Shown: one piece after another, positions 25,746 through 35,438 of the stretch
Layout of the letters: every line of letters begins with the position of its first letter
How positions within the stretch are numbered: position 1 is the first letter of the stretch
Assembly (NCBI RefSeq): GCF_000739655.1
Contig: NZ_BATR01000146.1
Span: 22,609-86,608 of the forward strand
DNA length: 64,000 bases
Direction of reading: 5' to 3'
Origin: Verrucomicrobium sp. BvORR106
Lineage (GTDB): Bacteria > Verrucomicrobiota > Verrucomicrobiia > Verrucomicrobiales > Verrucomicrobiaceae
Notes under the pieces: generated by a model
Seen by the model: only the letters and a program-made list of their open reading frames with translations
Told to the model about the DNA's origin: nothing
Databases searched by the model: none
Position numbers and translations under genes: made by a program

Positions 25746-28700
25746 TCAAGGGGCGGTGATCCAGCCCGGCGCATTGATCAATGCCCACACCACATCTTCC
25801 AGGCGGCCCCGCCAGTCAGCCTCCAAGCGTGAGGTAGGCGCATCGCCACGGCGGGCCAGCTCGGCGTGCTTCTCTCGCAGCACATTCGCTGCGGCATCCA
25901 CGTGGTTCGACCAACTAACATATTTCTCACGCACGCGAGGTAACGGGGTTGATCTGGGAAGTTTTTCCACGGGCACAATGCGTTCCGCATAACCTGCCGT
26001 GAGCAGAGAGACATAGAGGGTGCGCTCTTCCGCCGAAGGCTTCCGGGTGAGCAATCGCAGAAAGAGCCGCTCCACCAGCGCATCCACCGGTTGATCTTCC
26101 ATCGCCAGTTGCGTGAGTGCATGATCATCACTGAGCCGCGTCAGCCAGCCCCCCACGGTGCCGTTCGAGATGATCGCAGGTTGCAACACATTGGGGGCGG
26201 TCTCCCGCTTGCTGACCGGGTCCACGCGAGCTCCACGCCAGCCAAAGATCTCCAAGACATCTGCCACCGCTTGAATGCGCGGCAGCATCAGGCTTGGGCG
26301 GTCACGCTCATTGGAAGTAGAGGCCAGCATCCAGGCGCGGCGCGGCTTGCCCAGCGCCAGTGCGAAATCAGCTCGACGGTCGCCATCAACGTCCAGGCTC
26401 ATCTCCTCCAGCGCAAAGGGCTTGCCCGTGGCGGTGAACAGGGAATCAACGATCTGCTCTGCCGCCAGTCGGCGTGGCGCGGGCGAGACAAAGAGAGGCT
26501 CCTGGCCGGCCAGCATGGGATCCACCTGCCGCTGGTAGGCATGCGAGTTCAGGATGAGACGCTGGATCGCCTTGGCGCTATAGCCAGAGCGCACAAACTC
26601 ACGCGACAACCACTCCAGCAGCTCGGGATGCGACGGTCTCCCCTTCTCCCAGTCCTCGACCGGTTCCACGATGCCGCGCCCCATGAGCTGCTGCCAGAAG
26701 CGGTTCACCACCACCTGGGCGAAGCGGGTGTTCTGCGGCGCGGTGAGCAGTGCTGCGAGCCGGTCGCGCGAATCATCCGGCTTCATCGCCAGCGAGGCCG
26801 CCGCGCTCTCGGAACTCATCTGGCCCAGCGGCCACTTGGGCTCCACCGTGCTGCCCGGTTTGAGCGTGACTTTGATGAGCGGTTCACGCCCACTCTGATG
26901 AATCCTGTCCAGCGGCACACTGCTCGTCTCTGGCAGTTTGATCGGCTTCCTCCCCATCATCGCCGCCAGCTCGAAAAGATCCTGCTGTTTGGTCAGGTTG
27001 GCCGGGGAATCGTGGCACCGGGCACACTTCATCTCCACCCCCAGAAAGGCGCTGCTCACGATCATCGCCTTCTGCGCCATCGGCACATCATTTTGCGATG
27101 CCATGCCGAACCCCGCTGGTCCGCCAAAGAGTCGGCTGCCTTCCATGCGGATCAGTTCCGTCACGAACAGGTCCATCGGCTTGTCATCCAGCAGCGACTC
27201 GTAGATCCACCAGCGGAACGGCCCCGTGTTGTTCAGCGTAGGGTTCAGGAGATTAGGATTCTCCGCCAGCACATCCTGCCAGTAGCCCATCCAGCGGTCC
27301 GCCCAGCGAGGGTCCGCCAGCAGACGGTCGATCACCTTCGCACGCCGGTCCGGCGACGCATCCGCGGAGAAATCACGAATCTCCTCCTCACTCGGCACCA
27401 GGCCCACCGTATCGAGCGTCACGCGACGGAGAAACGTCAAATCGTCGACAAGCGGCGTCATCTTCAGTGTGGAAAAGCGCAAGTCCGGCCAGTGCGCTCC
27501 TTCGGCAATCCAGCGCTCCAGGGTTGCCAGCTCCGCACGATTGAGCGGCTCACCTTTGCCTTCCGGCGGCATGATTTCGTCCGGATCCGCTGTCGCACGG
27601 ATGAACAAGGCACTCTCCGCAGGCTTGCCTGGCACGATGGCTGGGCCGTCGGATTTGCCGCCCTTCAGCGCGGCCGTCAGTGTGTCCAGTCCCAGCTTGC
27701 CTTTGGCACTGCCACCCTGATGGCAGCTGTAGCACTTGGCCTCCAAGATCGGCTGCACATCGCGGTAGTAATCCACCCCGTCAGCCGGTGTGGCGGAGCG
27801 ATCCTCCGCGATCCCAGCGATGCGTGCCGCTAGGAACCGATCAATCGTATTGTGCACGGGAAACCCCGGTGGCAGATCCGGCACCGGCACCTCCGGCGTG
27901 GCGGCCAGCCACTTTGTCGCAGCATCTCGTCGTGCCTTCCAGTAGGGTGCATGCTCGTGGCGTCGCGCCGCGCGCGCCTCCGCATTCACCTTCACGAAGT
28001 GGGCACTCCGCTCCGCCTCGTACGCCGCCCAGCCCGCATCGGTGTAGGGTACCTGCCGCGAACCTGGGGACAGCAGCGACCACGTCGTCTCTCCCTCTGG
28101 ACAAACCGCCGCCACCGTCTCCCCCAACTCCGGCCGGAAGGGATTGCTGGCGGAGCCACCGCCCACCACGGTCTCCAACACCACAAGGTGCTCTTCCCCA
28201 TCGCCAGTGAAGGTGCCCGTCACCTCGCTGTTCCCCGGCGGCGCAAAGCGGAAATCGGGGCCAAGCTCCAGATAGCGGTCCTGATCTGTCAGGGGGGCGT
28301 AGCCTGCCCGATCGCGCTGCGGGAAAGGCGTCTTCAACACCTCCTGGCCGTCGATGAACAACCGCGCGGCACCCAGCCCGCGGAGCAGCAGCCGGTTTTT
28401 GCCCTTCGGCAGCCGCACCATCGCTGAAGCACGCAGCATAAAGGTCGCCGCGCGATCCCCGCGCACGCCGGTCGCCACATAGTGTTGCGGCAGCTCGGAG
28501 AAGCCGAATACCTCCTCGATATACGACTCCGTCGCGACGGGCGATTCCGCAGGCCACATGGGCTTCTGGGGAACGCCTTTCTCGCACAGCTCCACCAGCA
28601 CTCGCCCGCCCGGCAGCTTGCTGCGATCGATCTCTGGAGCCGGTGCTGGAGCCACCACGAAGCGCGTTTTCAAGGTGGCCGCAGACAGCGCGGTGCGATG

Positions 28701-29492
28701 GATGGCCACCTCGTCCAGCCAGCCATCCAGCGTCTCCGCCGTGCCGCGCGTGTATCCGGTGCCAATGACCAGCGTATCGCCATCGTGCACCGGCCCCGCA
28801 TCGGTCGCACCCCCCAGATCCCAGGCGCCCTTGATCTCCACGCCATCGATGTAGCCCCGCAGGCTGTCTTTTTTGCCAAACGTGTAAGTCACCGCGAGGT
28901 GATGCCATCCGGTGTCGGTCTGAAAGGTCACGTTGCTCCACCAGCGGTGCCACTTGGCCGCCTGCCCATCCGCCGCGGCACTGGTGAAAATAAACCCAAT
29001 CGCCGCACTCCCCTGCCCGCCTCTCAGCCGCAGTCCGTAGTTTTGGTTGTTGTCGCCAAACTCTTTGGTTCCATTGCGCCCTTTGCCCATGAGATGCACG
29101 ATCTGTCCGTCGCGGATCTTGCGCACCTTCACCCACATCTCGATCGTGATGGAGTTGCCCTTTTGAAAACGCAGCTCCGGCATATCCGGCACCACCAGCG
29201 CCGCGTCCTGCCCGGCCAGCTCCATCGCATGGTTTCCTGCCGCAAACGTCGGATACCCCGGCCCCTGCGGGCCCGGCACCTGGCGAGAGCCCTTCCCCTG
29301 CCACACGCCCAGCGCATCCCCGCCCTCGAATCTCCACTGGGCCACGGGCGATTGTGCTTCTGACTCTGCTTTTGCTTCTGCTTTTGGATCTGCGGAATGG
29401 GCGATGCTGGTGGAGAGCAGGGCCAACACCGCGCATCCCAGCCAACCTGGAACAGAGAGGAACAGCAGAGCAAATCGAGAGCGCATGGGCAT
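25746..29492 (-). CDS. LamG-PSD1-DUF1549-DUF1553 protein (operon 2)
   Basis: At 1248 residues this is the largest protein of the window. A signal peptide ([20 protein letters not shown]) is followed by an N-terminal LamG domain at about residues 70-270 ([30 protein letters not shown]). A beta-rich linker, a PSD1 cytochrome-like domain with [11 protein letters not shown]1549 with [10 protein letters not shown], and DUF1553 ([15 protein letters not shown]) come next. The start was placed at 29492 where the signal peptide begins; the longer frame to 29558 has no support. It heads the reverse operon PSD1-DUF1501-kinase-regulator. Probable role is extracellular glycan processing. Confidence 0.92.
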   Translation of the reverse strand: MPMRSRFALLFLSVPGWLGCAVLALLSTSIAHSADPKAEAKAESEAQSPVAQWRFEGGDALGVWQGKGSRQVPGPQGPGYPTFAAGNHAMELAGQDAALVVPDMPELRFQKGNSITIEMWVKVRKIRDGQIVHLMGKGRNGTKEFGDNNQNYGLRLRGGQGSAAIGFIFTSAAADGQAAKWHRWWSNVTFQTDTGWHHLAVTYTFGKKDSLRGYIDGVEIKGAWDLGGATDAGPVHDGDTLVIGTGYTRGTAETLDGWLDEVAIHRTALSAATLKTRFVVAPAPAPEIDRSKLPGGRVLVELCEKGVPQKPMWPAESPVATESYIEEVFGFSELPQHYVATGVRGDRAATFMLRASAMVRLPKGKNRLLLRGLGAARLFIDGQEVLKTPFPQRDRAGYAPLTDQDRYLELGPDFRFAPPGNSEVTGTFTGDGEEHLVVLETVVGGGSASNPFRPELGETVAAVCPEGETTWSLLSPGSRQVPYTDAGWAAYEAERSAHFVKVNAEARAARRHEHAPYWKARRDAATKWLAATPEVPVPDLPPGFPVHNTIDRFLAARIAGIAEDRSATPADGVDYYRDVQPILEAKCYSCHQGGSAKGKLGLDTLTAALKGGKSDGPAIVPGKPAESALFIRATADPDEIMPPEGKGEPLNRAELATLERWIAEGAHWPDLRFSTLKMTPLVDDLTFLRRVTLDTVGLVPSEEEIRDFSADASPDRRAKVIDRLLADPRWADRWMGYWQDVLAENPNLLNPTLNNTGPFRWWIYESLLDDKPMDLFVTELIRMEGSRLFGGPAGFGMASQNDVPMAQKAMIVSSAFLGVEMKCARCHDSPANLTKQQDLFELAAMMGRKPIKLPETSSVPLDRIHQSGREPLIKVTLKPGSTVEPKWPLGQMSSESAAASLAMKPDDSRDRLAALLTAPQNTRFAQVVVNRFWQQLMGRGIVEPVEDWEKGRPSHPELLEWLSREFVRSGYSAKAIQRLILNSHAYQRQVDPMLAGQEPLFVSPAPRRLAAEQIVDSLFTATGKPFALEEMSLDVDGDRRADFALALGKPRRAWMLASTSNERDRPSLMLPRIQAVADVLEIFGWRGARVDPVSKRETAPNVLQPAIISNGTVGGWLTRLSDDHALTQLAMEDQPVDALVERLFLRLLTRKPSAEERTLYVSLLTAGYAERIVPVEKLPRSTPLPRVREKYVSWSNHVDAAANVLREKHAELARRGDAPTSRLEADWRGRLEDVVWALINAPGWITAP

Positions 29493-29603
29493 AGAGAGGG
29501 AAATTTCGTTGCCGATTCTATGCGTGCGGAAGGAGCACCGCACCGCAGGTGCCATCACACGATCGTGCGCGAAAAGAGCGCCGGGGTCCGTTCAGCCGCC
29601 ACA

Positions 29604-29968
29604 GTAGAAGAACCGTCTCGGTTCTTGTTCCCCAAATCACCCAGCACCCCCAACAGCCGAGACAGCTCTTCTACTCTCCCAACACAGCGCCCGCCGCCAA
29701 TGTAGAAGAACCGTCTCGGTTCTTGTTCCCCTAATCACCCAGCGCCCCCAAGAGCCGGGACGGCTCTTCTACTCTCCCAACGCAGCGCCCGCCGCCAAGG
29801 TAGAAGAACCGTCTCGGTTCTTGTCCCCCGCATCACCCAGCGCCCCCAAGAGCCGAGACGACTCTTCTACATTCTCAACGCAGCGCCTGCCGCCAACGTA
29901 GAACAACCGTCTCGGTTCTTGTTCCCCCCAATCACCCAGCACCCCAAGAGCCGGGACGGCTCTTCTAC
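29604..29968 (+). repeat. Tandem array of four 71-bp two-hairpin elements
   Basis: Four copies start at 29604, 29702, 29800 and 29898, an exact period of 98 bp (71-bp element plus 27-bp spacer). Each element begins GTAGAAGAACCG (one copy GTAGAACAACCG) and ends CTTCTAC, so the ends are inverted repeats. Inside, hairpin 1 is AAGAACCG-TCT-CGGTTCTT and hairpin 2 AAGAGCCG-GGA-CGGCTCTT. The spacers are nearly identical (CCCAACGCAGCGCCCGCCGCC), so this is not CRISPR. Further copies lie at 6244, 39198, 39531, 41934, 42122, 44960, 45887 and 52307, all in the same orientation. The array occupies the PSD1 upstream region. Confidence 0.92.
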
Positions 29969-30769
29969 CATCCCAACGCCGCGCCTGCCGGGAAGCTCAA
30001 AGGAGGCAGGGGTTCTCAGCCCCGCAGGTGAGCGGAGCGCATCCTGGCGGCTGTATACTATGACCCACTGACCGCTGCCAATCACGGCCAGTCGAAAAGA
30101 TGGCTCTGGCCTGAAGGACACAGAGAGTCCAGCCAATGGGCCAATGGCCGCGAAGTGAACGGAGAACCTGGGTACGGACGACCCCGCGAGTGACTGCATG
30201 AAGGACCGCGAGAGACATCCGCCAGTCCGGCGTTCCCGCCCAAGGCAACGCCGTCCAGCCCCATATCGTCGCCTTCACTACCTCCAGCCGCGATCACCTC
30301 CGCGACCGAAAAGGCGAAAAAAGACAATGCGGCGGCATCCAAAAACCTCGCGGTGTCGTGACTGGCGAAGGATTCCAAGCCGCCTTGAAGCAAGCACATC
30401 CGGCTGAATGCGATGGCTCGACCGACATCTGCCACCGGTAGCTTGTGCGGGATCAGTGATAGTATGACCCGGCTAGACTCGGGATGAAGAGGCAATCAGA
30501 ATAACTCCCAAGCCATCCAGTCCCCCCCTAACTGAAAACGAGCCCCCCAAATCCCACCCAGTTCACAATAGGCAAACTTGGTCGTTCGCGCTCTCAGACA
30601 TCATTCTGAAGCACACAATTTTCCCCTATGCAACCATTCGATAGGAGCCTAGTATTTCTAAACTCAGCAAGATCCGACAGCACACTTCCACCCACGTGTC
30701 AAAATCGCCTTCACGCGCCAACGCACAAATGCTCCAAGTGTCCTCACCTCCAGCGCCGCCATCAAATAA
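29969..30769. other. 800-bp gap upstream of Argonaute
   Basis: No supported gene. Reverse-strand open stretches exist at 29997-30495 but lack starts, ribosome-binding sites and recognised motifs. From about 30490 the base composition becomes richer in A and T. This looks like the left boundary of the Argonaute island and should contain its promoter, which I could not place. Confidence 0.4.
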
Positions 30770-33106
30770 ATGAGAAATTTACATCTGAACATCTTACCTG
30801 TCGATCTTCCTGATGTCGAAATCTGCGTAGGGGTCCGACCCTTTGACTCTGGGGATGGGATGCGTGAATTGCGGAAGGCACACGTCGGAACACACATCTT
30901 CAAAAGAGTGACCGTTGACGAGTATGGCAAAAAGCTAGATTTGATCTACGCTGTGCAGCTAGACGGTAAGGACTGTACTGTTCTAGACGAAACAAAGACA
31001 ATTCGATTACACGAAAACTTGGGCATAGCACGCCAACTAGTGAATGAGAGCTTCCTCGCTGGTTTCGCACGAAGGAAAGAGAGGCAAATTGTGGACATAG
31101 AGCCATTAAAAGTGGTTTCCTCAGAAGAAGAGCACAACTTTATTTCTCAGGCAGTCAAAGGCGCTAAAGTTCCCGAATGGTTGGTCGTAAGGCTGGCACA
31201 CACAATAGATGCCCGTGTTTTTCATTTTGACGGAAGGCCTCCATTCCTCGGACTGGTGCTTGATCATCACACGCACCGTCGAATGGCGAGACGATGTTCG
31301 GAATGGCTGGCTGATGGACTTGACCTAGCTGGGCTTTATGTATCTGAAAAGGTTCCCTTCCACGACACTAGGATTGAACCGCGTGCTCGTCTGGTAGGGC
31401 GTGTATCTTCGATCAGCGGTAGCACACTGCACCTGACAGACTGTCGCGAGGGTCGCGACACAGTAGAAGCGAGAGACGTTGAGGTTGAAGCTGACTATGA
31501 GGGCTTTTTGCGATGTCTAAACGCCACTTTCAATGGCAGGGGAACAAGTATAGACAAGGCATTGTTCAAATTGCAATCAGAGGCTCAAGTTGGCCCCAAA
31601 AAGCTAAGCGAACTTAGACGCATCGAAAACCGTCTCATTTCCAAACCACTCCGACTGCTTCCGGGGATTGATGCACATGTGATTCCACACCTTGACACAA
31701 ACGGGAAGCGCTTCCCAGGCGTTCATAGATCGTCACAACCGCTCTACGTATTCGACCGAACTTTCAACAAGCCCGCACTAAACGACGCCAAGCGTGGAAT
31801 TTCCGAACTCGGGCCATATAGCCGGCAAGGATTCACACCCTCGACCCCGAGATTCTGCGTGATATGTGAACGCAGTCGCAAAGGCGAAGTAGAACAGTTT
31901 CTACGGAAGTTTTTTGAAGGCAACAACGAGCCGGGAAGAAGATGTTTCTTTCCGAACGGATTCATCAAAACATACGGACTGCAAGGGAAGGTAATCCGCT
32001 TCTTTCTTGCTGAAAACGCATCTGCCACGGCTTATCGAAGTGCTGCTCAGGATGCATTAACCGCGGTCACAACAGAGGCGGAACGTTGGCATTTGGCGTT
32101 CGTACAGGTAAATGAAGCAAGTCACAACCTTCGGGGGGACAACAACCCTTACTTGGTCACAAAAGCGGCTTTTCTTTCACAGCAGATACCCACTCAGGAG
32201 TTCATGATTGAAACCACGCGTCGAAAAGGGACGGGGCTTGACTTCATACTGAGCAACATAGCACTTGCAAGCTATGCCAAACTCGGCGGAACACCATGGC
32301 ATCTAAAAGTAAATAATCCCATGGCACACGAGTTGGTTGTTGGGCTTGGCAGCGCCTCAATCAGCGACTCAAGGCTTGGCTCTCGACAACGCATGGTTGG
32401 CATCACAACGTTGTTCACAAGTGAAGGACGTTACTTACTCGGCAACATGTCCAATGCCGTCCCGTTTGAAGAGTACGGAAAGGCAGTTGTGCAGATGCTT
32501 ACGAGCGCCATTGAACGTGCACAAACTGATATGAACTGGCAGAGGGGCGACGAAGTGCGGCTCATATTCCATGCGTTCAAGCCTCTTAAGGACACTGAAG
32601 CTGAGGCAGTAAAGGCAGTCACAGAAAGTTTGAGCGGTTACAATGTTGAATTTGCCTTCCTTCATGTTTCCCAGGATCACGATATCGTATTGTACGACAC
32701 CGACAATCAAGGAGTTAAAGCCTTCGGCGCGGGATTCTCGAATGTAAAGGAAATGATGAAAGGTGAGTTCGCGCCAACGAGGGGAGCATATCTCACCCTC
32801 AACAGATCCAGCGCTATCCTATCGCTCACGGGGGCAAAGGAGGTAAAGAAGCCTACCGACGGATTACCCTATCCGGCACTGCTCCACCTCCATCGAAGCT
32901 CCACATTCACAGACATGAAATATCTCGCAGAGCAGGTCTACACGTTTGCATCTCATTCGTGGAAAAGCTTCGACATGTCCGGAATGCCGGTAACAATTGG
33001 CTATTCACATCTTATAGCGCGACTCCTTGGTAGGCTCGGAGGATTGCCGCACTTCAGTGTGGATTCAATACATGGGAGACTTAACCGGCTGAGATGGTTT
33101 CTATGA
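30770..33106 (+). CDS. Long prokaryotic Argonaute (PIWI), catalytically inactive
   Basis: A 778-residue Argonaute. The MID domain spans about 355-480 and ends in NNPYLVTKAAFLSQQIPTQE, the conserved segment with the Lys and Gln that hold the guide 5' end. PIWI follows: LSNIALASYAKLGGTPW (495-510), ELVVGLGSA (521-529), RLIFHAFKPLKDTEAEAV (597-614), GLPYPALLHLHRSS, then a C-terminus with PVTIGYSHLIARLLGRL and LNRLRWFL. The first catalytic Asp, normally in GID, is Gly527, and the usual second-Asp motif (RDG) reads HAF. Cleavage is therefore not expected, as in long-B Argonautes. The N-terminal and PAZ-like parts are diverged. Its stop overlaps the phospholipase gene, and lower G+C suggests transfer. 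Confidence 0.9.
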   Translation: MRNLHLNILPVDLPDVEICVGVRPFDSGDGMRELRKAHVGTHIFKRVTVDEYGKKLDLIYAVQLDGKDCTVLDETKTIRLHENLGIARQLVNESFLAGFARRKERQIVDIEPLKVVSSEEEHNFISQAVKGAKVPEWLVVRLAHTIDARVFHFDGRPPFLGLVLDHHTHRRMARRCSEWLADGLDLAGLYVSEKVPFHDTRIEPRARLVGRVSSISGSTLHLTDCREGRDTVEARDVEVEADYEGFLRCLNATFNGRGTSIDKALFKLQSEAQVGPKKLSELRRIENRLISKPLRLLPGIDAHVIPHLDTNGKRFPGVHRSSQPLYVFDRTFNKPALNDAKRGISELGPYSRQGFTPSTPRFCVICERSRKGEVEQFLRKFFEGNNEPGRRCFFPNGFIKTYGLQGKVIRFFLAENASATAYRSAAQDALTAVTTEAERWHLAFVQVNEASHNLRGDNNPYLVTKAAFLSQQIPTQEFMIETTRRKGTGLDFILSNIALASYAKLGGTPWHLKVNNPMAHELVVGLGSASISDSRLGSRQRMVGITTLFTSEGRYLLGNMSNAVPFEEYGKAVVQMLTSAIERAQTDMNWQRGDEVRLIFHAFKPLKDTEAEAVKAVTESLSGYNVEFAFLHVSQDHDIVLYDTDNQGVKAFGAGFSNVKEMMKGEFAPTRGAYLTLNRSSAILSLTGAKEVKKPTDGLPYPALLHLHRSSTFTDMKYLAEQVYTFASHSWKSFDMSGMPVTIGYSHLIARLLGRLGGLPHFSVDSIHGRLNRLRWFL

Positions 33107-35061
33107 ATAAGAACGATCTAAAAGCAGTCTTTGACGCTCGCGATGTCCTACTGAAGACTGCTCTTGCTGAAGCAGGGCAAAATCCATTGGCAGCAGCATT
33201 CCTCGGTTGGCTTCTCCGGAGTGCCAACACTCTTCATATGCTAGAGGAGGCAGCAACGCGAGCTGCCGCAGCTAAGGGTGCAGACCGTAATTCTCGCAAC
33301 GTTGCAGTACTAGGATTTGCATGTGGAGTGGACTCATTGAAAAGCCGCTTTGCGCCCAGCTTTAAAGCACAACTTGAGTGGTCTACTGGTAGACCAAACA
33401 TTTCAACTGTGGGCGAACCGTCCGGAGTTGTCGCGGACCCTCTCAGTTTTACCGGGATTATTGTCGGTGTGGACGGTATTCTTAACGAAGTGGAGCGTCA
33501 CCAGATAGCAAACTGGTCTCGCTCAGTTTGGACGGATTCCAACGTATTGTTCTCGGATGGGGGATGGAGGCGAGGCTTGCTTGAGACGCTTGGATTTCGA
33601 CTAACTATCTTGGACGTAGTCGGCAACAATTCAAATCACCCCGAGTGGCTTACCGCAGCGTTGATCCGTCGAGGATGGAGTCTACCTTTCGAAAAGTCCG
33701 CCACAGAAGTATTGGATCGGGCGTTAGAGGAATCGACTAGAGTTGCAGATGCCTTCGAAGCCGGGCTACGAGTAGCCGCAATTGAATGGGCCGTCTCACG
33801 CTACGAGCGTCCGATTACCCTTGTCCTGTCGGGCGGAGGGCTTCGGGCAACACTATTCCAACTTGGGGTAGTGGCATATTTGGTTCACATGAATGACCTT
33901 GGAAGGGTCGGTGGCTTGGTGTCGGTTTCAGGAGGTAGCATACTTGCCGCGCACTTAGCCTCTCGATGGAGGGACGCAATAGAAAGCCTGCAGTCGTTCG
34001 TCACGGTGGCGGCTGATCTTGTGCGCTTCGCGCGTTCCGACATACGTCACAATATAGTTGTCCCTTGGATTTGGTCGCGCCTAAATCCCCTGGCATGGTT
34101 TCGAGAATCAGCGTCACTTAGCGGCAGGTTGCGTTCTGCATTTAACGTGCATTTTTCGAAAACTCGATTGGGCGATTTGAACCAGCCTGGATTCCCACAA
34201 GTCGCTTTCGTGGCAACGGATGCCGTAAGGCTTGAGCGCATTGCATTCACAGCAGGTAAAGTCGCGAGATTTCCAGTTTCCCCGGACGCCATAGAAAGTG
34301 GACACACTACACACATAGTAGCCGACAGCACAGGAGTACCTCTATCGCTTGCAGTCGCAACTTCTGCTTGTTTTCCGCCTGTTTTCCCTAGGATGAAGCT
34401 CACTCATCGCGACTTTGGACTTCGCTATGATGAGTTCAAGGATGAACTTTCACTCAACGATGGGGGCGTTATCGGAAATCTTGGTATTGAGGTGTTGCTA
34501 AGCCTTCGCGATGCGGGATGGAGCCTTGCCGACGAAGTCTTGGTCGTCGATGCAGAACGCCCACAAGGCAAAAAGCCGGGAACAGGGCCGGCAACAGACG
34601 TGGGCGCTCAAGGAGCTGCGCTTAGTCGGGCAGCAGTGGACCTCGCCAAACAGCGACTGGGAGCGGACTTGCGTATCATCAGCTTTTCGAAACGACAGCC
34701 TACTCCACCGGAGTTGGCGTTTACTACACAGACGCCACTTGCTTCGTTTCGAACTGATTTGGATGCCCCAAATTGGCGAGAATGCCAAGCTCTAATGCTT
34801 CACGGCTTTGCGGCAGCTACTGTAGCTCTCGGCAAGCCAGTCGAACACACTGAAACCGCCAAAGCAGGAGAAAAGATTGTATCGTCCATACTAGAAGGTG
34901 CAGGTGCCCCCCAATTGCATGGCACACCCACGGACATTGACCTTGAGAAGTCGCAGCAGCGGCCGATGGCCCGGGTGATAATTCATGGACTATTGGTGCT
35001 CTGCATCGCCATCGTCGTGTGTTTTTTGGTGTATCGCATCTACGTTAAAACACTTTGGTAA
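33103..35061 (+). CDS. Patatin-like phospholipase with C-terminal membrane anchor (Argonaute partner)
   Basis: A 652-residue protein; an ATG 9 bp upstream (33094) would give 655. The ATG at 33103 forms an ATGA overlap with the Argonaute stop. Numbering here is from 33094. The N-terminal 235 residues match nothing I know. A patatin domain follows: oxyanion loop LSGGGLRAT (245-253), nucleophile elbow SVSGGS with Ser279, and catalytic Asp456 in NDGGVIGN. The first Gly of GxSxG is replaced by Ser. Residues about 628-650 (VIIHGLLVLCIAIVVCFLVY) form one transmembrane helix close to the end. Patatins hydrolyse membrane lipids, as CapV does in CBASS, so it is the likely effector of the Argonaute. Confidence 0.88.
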   Translation: MNKNDLKAVFDARDVLLKTALAEAGQNPLAAAFLGWLLRSANTLHMLEEAATRAAAAKGADRNSRNVAVLGFACGVDSLKSRFAPSFKAQLEWSTGRPNISTVGEPSGVVADPLSFTGIIVGVDGILNEVERHQIANWSRSVWTDSNVLFSDGGWRRGLLETLGFRLTILDVVGNNSNHPEWLTAALIRRGWSLPFEKSATEVLDRALEESTRVADAFEAGLRVAAIEWAVSRYERPITLVLSGGGLRATLFQLGVVAYLVHMNDLGRVGGLVSVSGGSILAAHLASRWRDAIESLQSFVTVAADLVRFARSDIRHNIVVPWIWSRLNPLAWFRESASLSGRLRSAFNVHFSKTRLGDLNQPGFPQVAFVATDAVRLERIAFTAGKVARFPVSPDAIESGHTTHIVADSTGVPLSLAVATSACFPPVFPRMKLTHRDFGLRYDEFKDELSLNDGGVIGNLGIEVLLSLRDAGWSLADEVLVVDAERPQGKKPGTGPATDVGAQGAALSRAAVDLAKQRLGADLRIISFSKRQPTPPELAFTTQTPLASFRTDLDAPNWRECQALMLHGFAAATVALGKPVEHTETAKAGEKIVSSILEGAGAPQLHGTPTDIDLEKSQQRPMARVIIHGLLVLCIAIVVCFLVYRIYVKTLW

Positions 35062-35092
35062 ACTTGATGATGTTCCGACAAATTTGGAAGGC

Positions 35093-35437
35093 GTGTTACG
35101 TTATCACCATGAAAAACGTTCCACACCCAAGGAGTTGCCACGAGCGGTGGGACAGCAGTTAGATATTATCGTTGAGAAAATAGAAGCAGAAGGCAGATCC
35201 AAGAGTTATCACGATGCACTTGCACTCATAGCCGCATCCTATTAACTAGATGGTGACTTGTTGCAGAACTTTCTTGAGCAGCGCGCAAACGTGGTCGGCA
35301 ACGATTCTAAGATTCCGATGAATCAAAGAGTTTCTGCGCTCAGGGCGGCGGGACTAGAAACAGTTCCAATGCCATCGAACTGGCCTCAGCGTAGAAATTT
35401 CGACTCAGAATACGCGCATCTTATCGAACATCCTTAA
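35093..35437 (+). pseudogene. Coding-like frame interrupted by one in-frame TAA, downstream of patatin
   Basis: A single frame reads RYHHEKRSTPKELPRAVGQQ, then LDIIVEKIEAEGRSKSYHDA and LALIAASY, stops at a TAA (35243-35245), then resumes at once with LDGDLLQNFLEQRANVVGN and VSALRAAGLETVPMPSNWPQ to a second TAA at 35437. Both halves are well-composed, charged and helical, so this is probably one gene of at least 115 codons broken by a nonsense change. No good ATG exists in this frame; the first plausible start is the GTG at 35093, and the 5' end may be lost. It may be the relic of a third component of the Argonaute operon. I do not recognise the family. Confidence 0.45.
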
Positions 35438-35438
35438 A

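Noticed and set aside
26091..27833. 580-codon plus-strand open frame
   Set aside because: Antisense shadow of the PSD1 protein of operon 2, with composition (Arg, His, Gln) typical of shadows.
29397..29734. Small open frames containing VEEPSR and NKNRDG
   Set aside because: These recurring peptides are translations of the 71-bp element on either strand, not genes.
29604..29968. CRISPR-like array
   Set aside because: The spacing is regular, but the spacers are nearly identical and the repeat is 71 bp with single copies elsewhere. No cas genes are present.
29997..30495. Reverse-strand open frames upstream of Argonaute
   Set aside because: No start signal, no motif and overlapping frames of equal length; not supported as a gene.
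30770..33106. Active DNA-cleaving Argonaute
   Set aside because: The first Asp position is Gly527 and the second Asp motif reads HAFK, so the catalytic tetrad is incomplete.
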